Positions 51,487 to 60,246 of a stretch of 64,000 bases of DNA are shown piece by piece (position 1 is the first letter of the stretch; each line of letters opens with the position of its first letter). The notes beneath the pieces were generated by a model that was given only the letters and a program-made list of their open reading frames with translations, had not been told where the DNA came from and did not search any database. The stretch comes from JACMLC01 sp963720235 (GTDB lineage: Bacteria; Acidobacteriota; Blastocatellia; Pyrinomonadales; Pyrinomonadaceae): the NCBI GenBank assembly GCA_963720235.1, contig OY970389.1, positions 4,836,001 through 4,900,000 on the forward strand, read 5' to 3'. Position numbers and translations under genes: made by a program.

Positions 51487-52160
51487 TGTTTCTTTTCTTT
51501 TTCTTGCAGGACTTTGTTAATCGCGCGGCGCAATCCGTCCGGCGTCACTTCTTCGGGGGGAAGCTGCCTGCCCTCTACAAAGAGCGTCGGCGTGGCTGTC
51601 ACGCCCAGAGACCTGCCGCGCCGCATGTCGAGTGTGACGCGCGCCGTGACAATCTCTGCCGTCATATCGCGCGTGAAGCGGTCTGCGTCTATCCCCAAAT
51701 CTTTCGCATAGCCTGTGAACAATGCGCGCGGATCCGGGGCCACGTTCCATTCGTTCTGCTTCTCGTAAAGCTTGTCGTGCATCTCCCAGAACTTGCCTTG
51801 CATGCCGGCGGCCTCTGCTGCACGCGCGGCGTCGTAAGCATGCTTGTGAATCTGCGGAAGCGGGTTATGCCTGAAGACCACGACCAGCTTCTCGCCATAT
51901 TCTTTCTCAATCTCTTTCAGTATCGGATGCAGTAGGCCGCAGGGCGGGCATTCGAAGTCGCCAAACTCTTCAATCATGACGGGCGCGCTCATCTGTCCTC
52001 TGGCGCGCGGAGGGTCTGCGCCGGGCGCAACTGTGATGGTAGATTTTGGCGGCACGGGCTGTTGCGGCGCAGGCTTCATACGCCTGTACAAGACCGCGCC
52101 CGCAGCGATGGCTGCCAAAAGGACGCCCGCGATAATCAGTAAAGGTAAGTTTCGTTTCAT
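51483..52160 (-). CDS. DsbA-like membrane-anchored thiol:disulfide oxidoreductase
   Basis: A 225-residue protein with an N-terminal anchor (residues ~5-24), a Pro-rich linker, and a DsbA-type thioredoxin fold with the active site 'FECPPCGLLHP' (C71, C74) and the cis-Pro 'TATPTLFVEG'. It would introduce disulfides into exported proteins. The following VKOR gene overlaps by 4 bases and is its likely re-oxidant. The many secreted proteins of the window are possible clients. Confidence 0.92.
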   Translation of the reverse strand: MKRNLPLLIIAGVLLAAIAAGAVLYRRMKPAPQQPVPPKSTITVAPGADPPRARGQMSAPVMIEEFGDFECPPCGLLHPILKEIEKEYGEKLVVVFRHNPLPQIHKHAYDAARAAEAAGMQGKFWEMHDKLYEKQNEWNVAPDPRALFTGYAKDLGIDADRFTRDMTAEIVTARVTLDMRRGRSLGVTATPTLFVEGRQLPPEEVTPDGLRRAINKVLQEKEKKQ

Positions 52161-52246
52161 CTATCTTCTAATCTTTCCAAGATTCAGTTTAACTCTCTGG
52201 AATGATACTGATATAACATCTTAAAGCAAAACGGAAGGAGCACTTC

Positions 52247-53068
52247 ATGAGGTTAGCACTAAACGGCGCGACCACTATGAAAGCAGACCTTGAGACGGAC
52301 ATCAAGGCTGCGAGCGCGGCCAGCTTCGACTATCTCGAAATCTGGGCCGCAAAGCTCAGAAAATTTCTCAGGACCAACACCGCCGCAGATTTAAAAGCCA
52401 TGCTCGCAGAGCATCATTTAAAACCCTATAGCATCAATTCCATAGAGCACATCACTTTCAGAGACGCGGAAAGACACAAGAAATTACTGGGCGAATGCGC
52501 GGAGCTATGCCATATAGCATCAGAGCTTGACTGCCCTTACATCGTCGTCGTCCCAAGCCCCTTGCCTCCTGATAAGAGCCGCGACGAGGTGACGGAAGAG
52601 TCCGCGCGCGTGCTCGCGGAACTTGCTAACATTGCGGAGCAACACAAAGTCAGCTTGGCCTTCGAGTTTCTGGGCCAGACGGATTGCAGTGTCCAGACGC
52701 TCGCGCACGCAGACGAAATTGTCCGCAAGGTTGCGCGCGATGATGTAGGGCTGGTGATTGATACTTTTCATTTCTACGCGGGCGGCTCAACGATTGATTC
52801 AATCCTTGAGCTTGATGCCGCGCGGCTTTTTATCTTTCATATCAACGACGCAGAGAATCTCCCGCGCGCGGAGCTTGAAGACAAACATCGCCTGCTGCCC
52901 GGCCTCGGCATCCTGCCGCTCAAAGAGATTTTTGATGCCTTGCGGCACATAGGCTATGACGCGGTTGCCAGCGTAGAAATTTTCAGGCCCGAATACTGGG
53001 AACGCGACCCGTTCGAGCTGGCACGCGAAGCGCATCAGGCGGCGACAAAAGTTCTTGGACAAAATTAA
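52247..53068 (+). CDS. Sugar phosphate isomerase/epimerase (xylose-isomerase-like TIM barrel)
   Basis: A 273-residue TIM-barrel protein of the AP endonuclease 2 / xylose-isomerase-like family: 'YIVVVPSPLPPD', 'VSLAFEFLGQTDCSVQTL', 'GLVIDTFHFYAGG' and 'IFHINDAENLPRAELEDKHR' carry the usual metal-binding Glu, Asp and His. GGAAGGAG lies before the ATG with good spacing. With the Gfo/Idh gene downstream and the sugar importer upstream it suggests uptake and rearrangement of a sugar or inositol-type compound. The exact substrate is unknown. Confidence 0.88.
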   Translation: MRLALNGATTMKADLETDIKAASAASFDYLEIWAAKLRKFLRTNTAADLKAMLAEHHLKPYSINSIEHITFRDAERHKKLLGECAELCHIASELDCPYIVVVPSPLPPDKSRDEVTEESARVLAELANIAEQHKVSLAFEFLGQTDCSVQTLAHADEIVRKVARDDVGLVIDTFHFYAGGSTIDSILELDAARLFIFHINDAENLPRAELEDKHRLLPGLGILPLKEIFDALRHIGYDAVASVEIFRPEYWERDPFELAREAHQAATKVLGQN

Positions 53069-53076
53069 GCGGTCAG

Positions 53077-53429
53077 AACCGCCTGCGGTAGCGGGCGGGT
53101 TTTAGTTAACCCAGGTTGCGAGTGAGGAACGGCTTCAGCCGCCAGCCTGTGCGGAAAGTCTCAGACTTTCCGCTTCATCTCTGCTCTTAGTCTTAGCGAG
53201 GCTCAGCCTCGCACAGGATTGAGACTACAGTGGCCGGAAAAGCAGAGCTTTTCCGCACAGCATTGCGGCAGAGCCGCGATACAGCATAGCAGCACAGCCG
53301 CCATCGCTCTCATCAGCTGCCATCGCTCTTATGAGCCGCCATCGTTCTGATAACTCGCAACTTGGGTTAGTTAGCATCAGAGACTCGCTTTAGAACACAA
53401 GAAGACCCGCACGCTACCGCGGGCGGTTT
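53077..53429. repeat. Composite nested-palindrome element (K1)
   Basis: This fills the 374-base gap between the isomerase and Gfo/Idh genes. Outer arms GCCTGCGGTAGCGGGCGGG and CCCGCACGCTACCGCGGGC, then TAACCCAGGTTGCGAGT and ACTCGCAACTTGGGTTA (mostly complementary), enclose small hairpins: GCGGAAAGTCTCAGACTTTC, GCGAGGCTCAGCCTCGC, GGAAAAGCAGAGCTTTTCC. The tail repeats GCCGCCATCGCTCT-type words three times. No coding sequence is seen. Confidence 0.8.
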
Positions 53430-53442
53430 TGACAAGTCCGTT

Positions 53443-54423
53443 ATGAACAAAATCAAAGTCGGAATTATCGGAGCAGGTTACATCGGCGGCGTGCATGGCT
53501 CGCTGCTGGCGCGGGACGAGCGCGTGCATGTGGCGTTCGTGCATGACATAGATGCTGTGCGCGCTGCGCGGCTCGCAGCTTCGACGGGCGCGGCAATGTC
53601 TGCGAGTGCGGAAGAGTTGATAGAGGATTGCGATGCCATCTATATCACGACGCCGAACACAAAGCACACGGAGCTTGCGATTGCAGCCGCGCGTGCAGGC
53701 AAGCATGTCTTCTGCGAAAAGCCTATGGCGACAAATCTCTCAGACGCGCGCAAGGTGCTTGAGGCTGCGAACGAGAGCCATGCTGTCTTTCAGGTCGGGC
53801 ATAATCGCCGCTTCGCTCCGGTCTATGCGCGGCTCAAGCAATTACTGGCGGAAGAGTCTGCACCGCACTCTGCGCATGTGAAGATGAATCGCGGCGAGTT
53901 GATAAATCCAGAGTGGGTCGGAGATGCGAGTGTGACCGGCGGCTTTCTCTACGAGACGACGATACACATGTTCGACATGCTGCGCTTTCTCTTTGGCGAA
54001 GTCGCGCAACTGCAAGCCCTCGGCTCAACGCATGAATATCCAGAGACGGATGACTTCTCAGTCCTGCTCGGCTTCGCAAACGGAATGCACGCCACGCTCT
54101 GCTCTGCCGCAGACGCAAGCTGGCTCTTTCCCTTTGAGCGCGTCGAAGTCTTCTCGCATCACCGCACTATCACGACGCGCGAGATGGAGAGCCTCGTGAC
54201 AAGCGAAGCCCTTGACGGCAGACACACGACGCATTCCATGCACATGCTCTCGAAGGAAGAGAAGTGGGGCTACGCGCAGGAAGACCAATCGTTCATAGAT
54301 TCGATTGCAGGTGATGCGCCCGTCGCCGTGACCGCGCTCGACGGCTACAAATCCGTAGAGCTGGTCGATGCCTGCTATCGCTCAGTCAACACAGGCGAGC
54401 GCGTGCGCTTTAATAAAACCTAG
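53443..54423 (+). CDS. Gfo/Idh/MocA-family oxidoreductase
   Basis: A 326-residue NAD(P)-dependent dehydrogenase. The N-terminal Rossmann fold has 'VGIIGAGYIGGVHG'; the family motif 'AGKHVFCEKPMATN' with the catalytic Lys lies near residue 93, and 'GGFLYETTIHMFDMLRF' near 166. It probably oxidises a sugar or inositol derivative, working with the isomerase encoded before the palindromic element. It is the last backbone gene before the restriction-modification island; the GC content falls right after its stop codon. Confidence 0.9.
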   Translation: MNKIKVGIIGAGYIGGVHGSLLARDERVHVAFVHDIDAVRAARLAASTGAAMSASAEELIEDCDAIYITTPNTKHTELAIAAARAGKHVFCEKPMATNLSDARKVLEAANESHAVFQVGHNRRFAPVYARLKQLLAEESAPHSAHVKMNRGELINPEWVGDASVTGGFLYETTIHMFDMLRFLFGEVAQLQALGSTHEYPETDDFSVLLGFANGMHATLCSAADASWLFPFERVEVFSHHRTITTREMESLVTSEALDGRHTTHSMHMLSKEEKWGYAQEDQSFIDSIAGDAPVAVTALDGYKSVELVDACYRSVNTGERVRFNKT

Positions 54424-54528
54424 AGAGCATAGTCATCAAAAGATAGTTGAATCTCTGGCAATTGCCTTTTGAGGAAACTAGTTTTAGAGTCGTTAAAAGG
54501 AAATCTATATAGATAGGAAGAGAAGAAC

Positions 54529-55425
54529 TTGAGCACACAAGCTTCGTCAACTTCTACGGACCTTAAACAAGATGTCTCCAGCCTGGATAAATGGCAAGAT
54601 AGAATTATTCTTGGCGATTGTTTGGAAGTTTTGCAGGAGATGCCCTCCAATTCAATAAATCTTATTGTCACCTCTCCTCCTTATGCTGATAGCCGGAAGA
54701 ACACGTATGGCGGGATTCATCCTGACAAATATGTTGAGTGGTTTTCTCCAATCGCCGGAGAGCTAAAGCGAGTCTTAAAGGATAATGGAACCTTTATTTT
54801 GAATATCAAGGAAAGGGTTGTTGATGGCGAACGACACACATATGTTCTTGAACTTATCTTAGAACTGAAAAATCAAGGTTGGCTATGGACGGAAGAATAT
54901 ATGTGGCATAAAAAGAATTGTTCGCCGGGTAAGTGGCCTAACCGCTTTCGTGATGCATGGGAACGATGCTTACAGTTTAACAAGCAAAAGAAATTCAAAA
55001 TGTTCCAAGATGCTGTAATGGTGCCGACAGGCGATTGGGCGAAGGCTCGGCTTAAGAAATTAGGCGACAACGATAAAATCAGATTCAACTCTCAAGTAGG
55101 AAGCGGTTTTGGTAAGAATATTTCAAATTGGATTGGCCGAGAGATGGCCTATCCAACAAATGTATTGCATTTAGCAACTGAATGCGGCAACAAAAATCAC
55201 AGCGCAGCATTCCCGCAAGCCTTACCGGCATGGTTTATTAAATTGTTTACTGAAGAGGATGATGTCGTACTTGACCCGTTCACAGGGTCCGGCACTTCAT
55301 GTACGGCTGCTTACGAGTTGAATCGAAGCTATATCGGAATTGAAATCAATAAGGATTACTATCACCAAGCAATCTCTAATCTTAATGCTCTCAAAGCTCA
55401 TCCCGTCCAGCGAAACCTTCTATGA
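54529..55425 (+). CDS. Type II DNA methyltransferase (beta class, TSPPY motif)
   Basis: A 298-residue SAM-dependent DNA methylase of permuted (beta) order: catalytic motif IV 'IVTSPPYADSR' near residue 44, target region in the middle, and motif I 'VLDPFTGSGTSCTAA' near 253. TSPPY is typical of N4-cytosine methylases, although some N6-adenine enzymes share the fold. The start is TTG with AGGAAG 9-14 bases before it; no ATG is near. Its stop overlaps the ATG of the nuclease gene (ATGA). AT-rich composition and insertion between sugar-metabolism and quinone-reductase genes point to transfer. Confidence 0.9.
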   Translation: MSTQASSTSTDLKQDVSSLDKWQDRIILGDCLEVLQEMPSNSINLIVTSPPYADSRKNTYGGIHPDKYVEWFSPIAGELKRVLKDNGTFILNIKERVVDGERHTYVLELILELKNQGWLWTEEYMWHKKNCSPGKWPNRFRDAWERCLQFNKQKKFKMFQDAVMVPTGDWAKARLKKLGDNDKIRFNSQVGSGFGKNISNWIGREMAYPTNVLHLATECGNKNHSAAFPQALPAWFIKLFTEEDDVVLDPFTGSGTSCTAAYELNRSYIGIEINKDYYHQAISNLNALKAHPVQRNLL

Positions 55426-56225
55426 CAAAATTGAGCTATAAGAAATACTATGTTTACCTCACTGAACACGTCATCACTCCCTTTTATAACGTCAGGCTGA
55501 ACAATTTGAACTCGCTTCATTTAGCGACAGTTCTCAAGCGTAAAAATCCGTACCTGTTTAAGGCTAAAAATATTGAGCTAGCTGGCGATTTGGTTAAGAA
55601 CATCGTAGATGCTTTTCTGTCATCACAAGAAGAAACCATTTTCGGAAATTTACTTGAAGGTTTTGCCATCCACGTCTCAAAGACGCTTTATGGCGGATTT
55701 AAATCTGAGCTTAAGAGCGTAGATTTAGAGTTTGAGCGTGATGACAGATATTATATCGTCGGAATTAAGTCTGGGACTAACTGGGGAAACAGTGACCAGG
55801 TAAATAAAATGCGCGACAACTTCAAACTTGCTAAAGAGTTATTACGTGAGCGTGGGATATTAAATGAGATAGTTGCTGTCAACGGATGTATCTATGGTAA
55901 AGATCGTGTGCCGTTAAAAAAACATGCAGACCCTGATAAGCAGTATTACAAGTATGCAGGACAAGATTTCTGGCGCTTCATTTCGGGCGACGATAATCTT
56001 TATCGTGAAATGATCGCGCCGATTGATCAAGAAGCACGACAAAAAGATGAGACATTCAAAAAAGCATATGTAGGGAAGATTAATGAGATGACGCAGGACT
56101 TCATCACTAATTTTACTACAGATAACCAGATTGATTGGATGAAGTTAGTTGATTATGTATCCAAACGTGAAGATGCTCAAACTCAAAATCGCAGGAAAAG
56201 ATCATCAGGAAAGCAAAAATCATAA
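55422..56225 (+). CDS. Type II restriction endonuclease, PmeII-like
   Basis: A 267-residue protein matching the PmeII-type family as I recall it: 'HLATVLKRKNPYLFKAKNIE' near residue 33, 'SSQEETIFGNLLEGFAIHV' near 67, and 'EFERDDRYYIVGIKSGTNWG' near 103, which carries the acidic residues and K of a PD-(D/E)xK active site. It follows the methylase gene with a 4-base overlap, as in compact R-M pairs. The C-terminus is strongly basic ('NRRKRSSGKQKS'). The recognition sequence cannot be read from the protein. No control (C) protein gene is seen. Confidence 0.85.
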   Translation: MTKLSYKKYYVYLTEHVITPFYNVRLNNLNSLHLATVLKRKNPYLFKAKNIELAGDLVKNIVDAFLSSQEETIFGNLLEGFAIHVSKTLYGGFKSELKSVDLEFERDDRYYIVGIKSGTNWGNSDQVNKMRDNFKLAKELLRERGILNEIVAVNGCIYGKDRVPLKKHADPDKQYYKYAGQDFWRFISGDDNLYREMIAPIDQEARQKDETFKKAYVGKINEMTQDFITNFTTDNQIDWMKLVDYVSKREDAQTQNRRKRSSGKQKS

Positions 56226-56237
56226 ATACAGAGTTTT

Positions 56238-57254
56238 CTAAGGCACAAGCACAACCTTGCCGATGTTCTTGCGGGATTCGATGTAAGTGTGTGCCTCGCC
56301 AGCCTGCTCGAATGAGAAAGCTTTGTCCACATGCGGGCGCACCCATCCGTCGTGGACGCCTTCCATGAGGACGCGCACCCAGTCTGCAACCTTCTCGCCT
56401 TCGTGCCACATGTGGCCGAGATTGAGTCCGAAGACGCCTTTGTTGCGATTGAGCAGTCCGAAGGGATGAAAAAAGGGAGTCTGCACTGCGGCCTTGAGCA
56501 TACGCAGTTTCCCTTTGATGCCAACCGCTGAAGCCGTCGAGATGCCGAACATGCCGAGCCGTCCGGTGGTGCGCAGAGCTTTATAGCTTTTCTTCCAATG
56601 GCCTCCGCCAAGCGGGTCTATGACAAGCTCTACGCCGCGCCCGTTCGTCAAATCTTTCAAGACGGCGAGCCAGTCTCCAGTGCGATAGTCAATCGCGTGG
56701 TCCAATCCTCTCGCTTTGAGAAATTCGTGTTTCGCAGGACTGGCCGTGCCGTATGTCGTGGCTCCGATTTTTTTGGCGATGTCGAGCGCGGCGAGTCCCA
56801 CTCCTCCGCCAGCGTTATGAATCAGCACTGCCTCAGACGCATGCAGCGAACCCATCACGACCAGCAGCGCGTAAGCCGTCAGATAGTTAACCGGAATCGC
56901 TGCGGCTTCCTCAAAACTGAGGCTCGCAGGCTTTTCAAATATCTGTGCTGAACTGACAACGACCACATCTGAATAACCGCCGAAGCGTGTCATCGCCAGC
57001 ACGGATTGGCCCACAAGATTTTGCTCCACTCCATCACCCACAGCTTCGATGATGCCCGCGACTTCATAGCCGACGACACAAGGGAGTTTCGGAGCATCCG
57101 GGTACAAACCCTGACGCGCCAGTATGTCTGCGAAATTGATGCCAGACGCTTTGACGCGAATCAACACCTCGCCGCGCGCAGGCACAGGGTCAGGCCGCTC
57201 CTGAATTTTCAGCGCTTCCGGCCCGCCGCTTCGTGTGATGAAGATTTGTCGCAT
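56238..57254 (-). CDS. Zinc-independent quinone oxidoreductase (MDR superfamily)
   Basis: A 338-residue medium-chain dehydrogenase/reductase of the quinone-oxidoreductase class. It begins 'MRQIFITRSGGPEALKIQER', has 'KASGINFADILARQGLYP' and the nucleotide-binding 'LIHNAGGGVGLAALDIAKK', and lacks structural zinc Cys residues. The ATG at 57254 was chosen because family similarity starts there; this start lies inside the end of the upstream debranching-enzyme gene (65-base overlap, different frame). It would reduce quinones or enones with NADPH. Confidence 0.9.
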   Translation of the reverse strand: MRQIFITRSGGPEALKIQERPDPVPARGEVLIRVKASGINFADILARQGLYPDAPKLPCVVGYEVAGIIEAVGDGVEQNLVGQSVLAMTRFGGYSDVVVVSSAQIFEKPASLSFEEAAAIPVNYLTAYALLVVMGSLHASEAVLIHNAGGGVGLAALDIAKKIGATTYGTASPAKHEFLKARGLDHAIDYRTGDWLAVLKDLTNGRGVELVIDPLGGGHWKKSYKALRTTGRLGMFGISTASAVGIKGKLRMLKAAVQTPFFHPFGLLNRNKGVFGLNLGHMWHEGEKVADWVRVLMEGVHDGWVRPHVDKAFSFEQAGEAHTYIESRKNIGKVVLVP

Positions 57255-59241
57255 CGCGCGGAGTGTAAACGTCTTCAACTGCGGCGCGCAATATTTCTGC
57301 GACGCTCCAAGCCTGCGCGATGCAGCCGCGCGGTGTGTGCGGTTCGTCTCCGTCAAAGATTTCCGAGACCTGTCCGAGTCCTGCTTCGCCGAGGTGTTTG
57401 TGAAAAGGCTTGAGCATCGCTGCGGCTTCATCGCGTGCGCCGGAGCCGGAGACTTTTAGATAAGCAGTGATGTATGGCCCAATCAGCCACGCCCAGACAG
57501 TGCCTTGATGATATGCGCCGTCGCGGCTGAGCAGGTCGCCTTCATAACGCCCGCGATACGCTGTGTCTGTGGGCGCGAGGCTGCGCAGGCCGTAAGGCGT
57601 CAGGAGTTCGCGCTCGACAGTCTGCACTACGCTGCGAGCGCGTTCTGCTGAGAGCAATGTGTGCAGGAGACTGACGGCAAAGATTTGATTCGGACGGATG
57701 GCAGCATCGCGCCTCTCGCCGTCTATCACATCAAAGAGACATCCGCGCTCTTCGTTCCAGAATTTTTGATTAAAGCTTGCATGCGCGTGCGCGGCCAACT
57801 CGCCGTAAAATTTTTCGCGCTCGGTGTCCGCAAATTTCTGGGCCAGATGCTCCATCACGCGCAGGGCGTTGTACCAGAGAGCCTGTATCTCAACTGGCTT
57901 GCCGCGTCGCGGCGTCACGACCCAATCATCAACCTTTGCATCCATCCATGTCAGTTGCGCGCCTTCCGCGCCAGAGGCGAGCAGCCCGTCTTCATCCACC
58001 TGAATATTGTGACGTGTGCCGCGCACATGCCAGTCAATGATTCCGATTAAAACTTCGTAAAGCTTGTCGCGCACAAACTCGTAATCGTTTGTGTAATCAA
58101 GAAGAGCGCGCACAGCTTCAAAGAACCAGAGCGTCGCGTCCACAGTATTGTATTCCGGCTCTACGCCCGCATCTGGAAAACGGTTCGGCAGCATTCCTCT
58201 ATCAACATGGCGCGCAAACTCAAGCAGGATGCTTCTGGCAATCTCTGCGCGGCCCGTGACGAGCGTGAGGCCGGGCAGCGCAATCATCGTGTCGCGCCCC
58301 CAATCGCTGAACCAGTGATAGCCAGCGATGATAGTTTTTTGCTCGCCGCGCGCGACGATAAATTGCTCTGCGGCAAGAGTGAGCGCACAAACAAACTCGT
58401 CGTCGGATGGAGCAGCAGCAACTATCTGTCGCCGTCTCTCAATCTCTCTGTTTTTATATTCTTCAAAATTTTTTATCTCGTGCGGTTCAGTTGACGCAAT
58501 CACACAGACGCGCTTGCGCTTGCTCAAATCGAATTTGAGAATGAACGCATTAAAAAGGTCTTCAGTAAAATCAAAGCCGCGCTCGCGCTCTGCGCTGTAT
58601 TCAAGCCCGCCATACCAGTGTCCGCTTTTTTCAATCGCATCCGCTTCATGCGCGAAGTAAAGCTCAGGCGCATCCTCGTATGGTCTGCAAGCGACCGAAG
58701 CCTTCTCTATTTTTATTTCATCATTAAGCACGGAGTTTTCATGTCCGAGGCTGTGATAATCACGCGCGGCGATGAGCGGATGCAATTCTAAAAAGCAGTC
58801 GGCAGTGGGCAGTTGGCTGTGGGCAGCATGGTCTTCATCAAATGTAATTTCGTATTTGAGAGCGACGGAGTTTTCGCCTTGAATCATGAAGACGGATTTT
58901 TCGAGAGTGATGCCTGCAACCTGATATGTGAAGATTGGAAACGGGTCGAGGCGGAAACCTGTCTGGAATTGATAGCCGTGCGGGTGAACCGCGCCGGGAT
59001 ACTGGTTTGTCGAAAGCTCGTATCGCTGCCCGCCGATGATGAGCGTTTCTTCGAGCTTGGAGAGCATCACTAGGCGACCGACGGGCGGGCGCGTCGCGGC
59101 CACGAGCAAGCCGTGATAGCGGCGCGTGTTAAGCCCCGCGATGGTGGACGAAGCGTAGCCTCCGAGTCCGTTTGTCTCCAGCCACTCGCGCTCTGCTGCG
59201 GCTTGCAGGTTGCCGCACGTCTCTCTGTCGAATTGAATCAT
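57190..59241 (-). CDS. Amylo-alpha-1,6-glucosidase (glycogen debranching enzyme)
   Basis: A 683-residue enzyme with the bacterial debranching N-terminal domain (~1-270; 'EWLETNGLGGYASSTIAGLN') and an (alpha/alpha)6 catalytic domain (~280-670; 'GYHWFSDWGRDTMIALPGL', 'GAYHQGTVWAWLIGPYI'). It would hydrolyse alpha-1,6 branch points in glycogen-like glucan. I chose the ATG at 59241 because 'MIQFDRETCGN' is the family start. Residues ~139-149 ('HSQLPTADC' region) are encoded by a low-complexity word run at 58795-58827 (GGCAGTGGGCAGTTGGCTGT) and look like an insertion. The end overlaps the next gene. Confidence 0.9.
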   Translation of the reverse strand: MIQFDRETCGNLQAAAEREWLETNGLGGYASSTIAGLNTRRYHGLLVAATRPPVGRLVMLSKLEETLIIGGQRYELSTNQYPGAVHPHGYQFQTGFRLDPFPIFTYQVAGITLEKSVFMIQGENSVALKYEITFDEDHAAHSQLPTADCFLELHPLIAARDYHSLGHENSVLNDEIKIEKASVACRPYEDAPELYFAHEADAIEKSGHWYGGLEYSAERERGFDFTEDLFNAFILKFDLSKRKRVCVIASTEPHEIKNFEEYKNREIERRRQIVAAAPSDDEFVCALTLAAEQFIVARGEQKTIIAGYHWFSDWGRDTMIALPGLTLVTGRAEIARSILLEFARHVDRGMLPNRFPDAGVEPEYNTVDATLWFFEAVRALLDYTNDYEFVRDKLYEVLIGIIDWHVRGTRHNIQVDEDGLLASGAEGAQLTWMDAKVDDWVVTPRRGKPVEIQALWYNALRVMEHLAQKFADTEREKFYGELAAHAHASFNQKFWNEERGCLFDVIDGERRDAAIRPNQIFAVSLLHTLLSAERARSVVQTVERELLTPYGLRSLAPTDTAYRGRYEGDLLSRDGAYHQGTVWAWLIGPYITAYLKVSGSGARDEAAAMLKPFHKHLGEAGLGQVSEIFDGDEPHTPRGCIAQAWSVAEILRAAVEDVYTPRDATNLHHTKRRAGSAENSGAA

Positions 59242-59272
59242 GCGCGAAATTCTGAAAGACCTTCGACTCAAT

Positions 59273-59372
59273 CCTTTGCGAGCTTATGTCTTTCTCTTCT
59301 TTGCGCCGCCAGCGCGAAACCTCAACGAACGGTTCACGCAAAGTCGCAAAGAAAGACTCAAGACCGCAAAGA
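59273..59372. repeat. Degenerate tandem-word hairpin, TTTGCG/CGCAAAG type (B5)
   Basis: TTTCTCTTCTTTGCGCC and CGCAAAGTCGCAAAGAAAG are inverted copies with mismatches, about 40 bases apart. It resembles a decayed member of the GCAAAGGC family upstream of the debranching gene. Confidence 0.5.
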
Positions 59373-59383
59373 TAGGTTGTCGC

Positions 59384-59578
59384 TTAATTGGTTTCCGCAG
59401 CCTTCCGCAATAAAGTTTTGCCGCACAGAGAGCAGCTATGAGCCTCTTCGATTACGCCGCCGAAATCGGCATCAAAAGCATCCGCTTCATCCAGCGAGGC
59501 GTTGTAATCAATCTTCTCCGCGTGATAATTCATCTCCACGCCGCAATCCGGGCATGTCATTTTAGTTTTCTCAGGCAT
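59384..59578 (-). CDS. Small zinc-ribbon-like protein
   Basis: A 64-residue protein with two Cys pairs, C9-P-D-C12 and C49-S-L-C52, separated by an acidic loop, as expected for a zinc ribbon. Small proteins of this kind are common hypotheticals in this phylum. The function is unknown; possible roles are protein or nucleic-acid contacts. It stands alone, 70 bases downstream of the FMN-reductase gene on the same strand. Confidence 0.7.
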   Translation of the reverse strand: MPEKTKMTCPDCGVEMNYHAEKIDYNASLDEADAFDADFGGVIEEAHSCSLCGKTLLRKAAETN

Positions 59579-59647
59579 ACAAATTCCTTTCTACTATCTC
59601 GGATTTGAAGATTGTCGCGCCCTCGCTGACGGTCGGCGTGCCTTAAC

Positions 59648-60223
59648 TTATGCCAGCGAGACGTTTTCGCGCCCGTGCCTCAAGACCTTTGACATCCAGA
59701 TAAGCTCGTTCAAAAACTTGTCTATGCGCTTGACGTAAGATTGGTCCAGAAGCTTGCCTTCGGCGTCGAAGATTTTTTGGACGCCGGAGAAATTGCCGTC
59801 CCAGAAAATCGTCACAAGGCCAAGCTCTCTTAAAACAGGCAACAGGTTTTCAATCACGCGCGTCCCGCCAAAGCCGCCAGCCGAAACGCCGCAGATGCCC
59901 GCAGCCTTGTGTATGTACTCCTTCAAATTCGTATCCAAGACATGCTTGAGCAAACCCGGATAGCCGTGATTGTATTCGGGCGTCACAATAACAAGCCCGT
60001 CCGCACGCGCGATTGTTTCGGAGAAATGTGAATCCTTGATAGCTTCGCCAGCATCTTCGATTGAGAGCTTGAGCGTGCGTATGTCTATCAACTCCGTCTC
60101 GACGCCGTCGCGTTTAGCAACCTCTTCATACACGAATCGCGCGACGTGCTCGCTCATGCGGCCCTGTCGCGTCGTGCCGAGAATGACCGGAAGAAAAAGC
60201 TTTCTCTCATTAGTCATCTTCAA
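59648..60223 (-). CDS. NAD(P)H-dependent FMN reductase (flavodoxin-like fold)
   Basis: A 191-residue flavoprotein with the FMN-phosphate loop 'LGTTRQGRMSEHVA' near residue 15 and the second FMN-contact region 'VIVTPEYNHGYPGLLKHV' near 78. It belongs to the azobenzene/quinone/chromate-reducing FMN_red family. A second ATG is two codons later. Likely a cytoplasmic quinone or nitro-type reductase. Confidence 0.9.
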   Translation of the reverse strand: MKMTNERKLFLPVILGTTRQGRMSEHVARFVYEEVAKRDGVETELIDIRTLKLSIEDAGEAIKDSHFSETIARADGLVIVTPEYNHGYPGLLKHVLDTNLKEYIHKAAGICGVSAGGFGGTRVIENLLPVLRELGLVTIFWDGNFSGVQKIFDAEGKLLDQSYVKRIDKFLNELIWMSKVLRHGRENVSLA

Positions 60224-60246
60224 CCATCCTGTCTGAAATACAGATT

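Noticed and set aside
57255..57431. Extended N-terminus of the quinone oxidoreductase
   Set aside because: It would lie wholly inside the debranching enzyme gene and shows no family sequence.
59242..59271. Ten-codon N-terminal extension of the debranching enzyme
   Set aside because: Family similarity begins at the ATG at 59241; the upstream part abuts a degenerate repeat.
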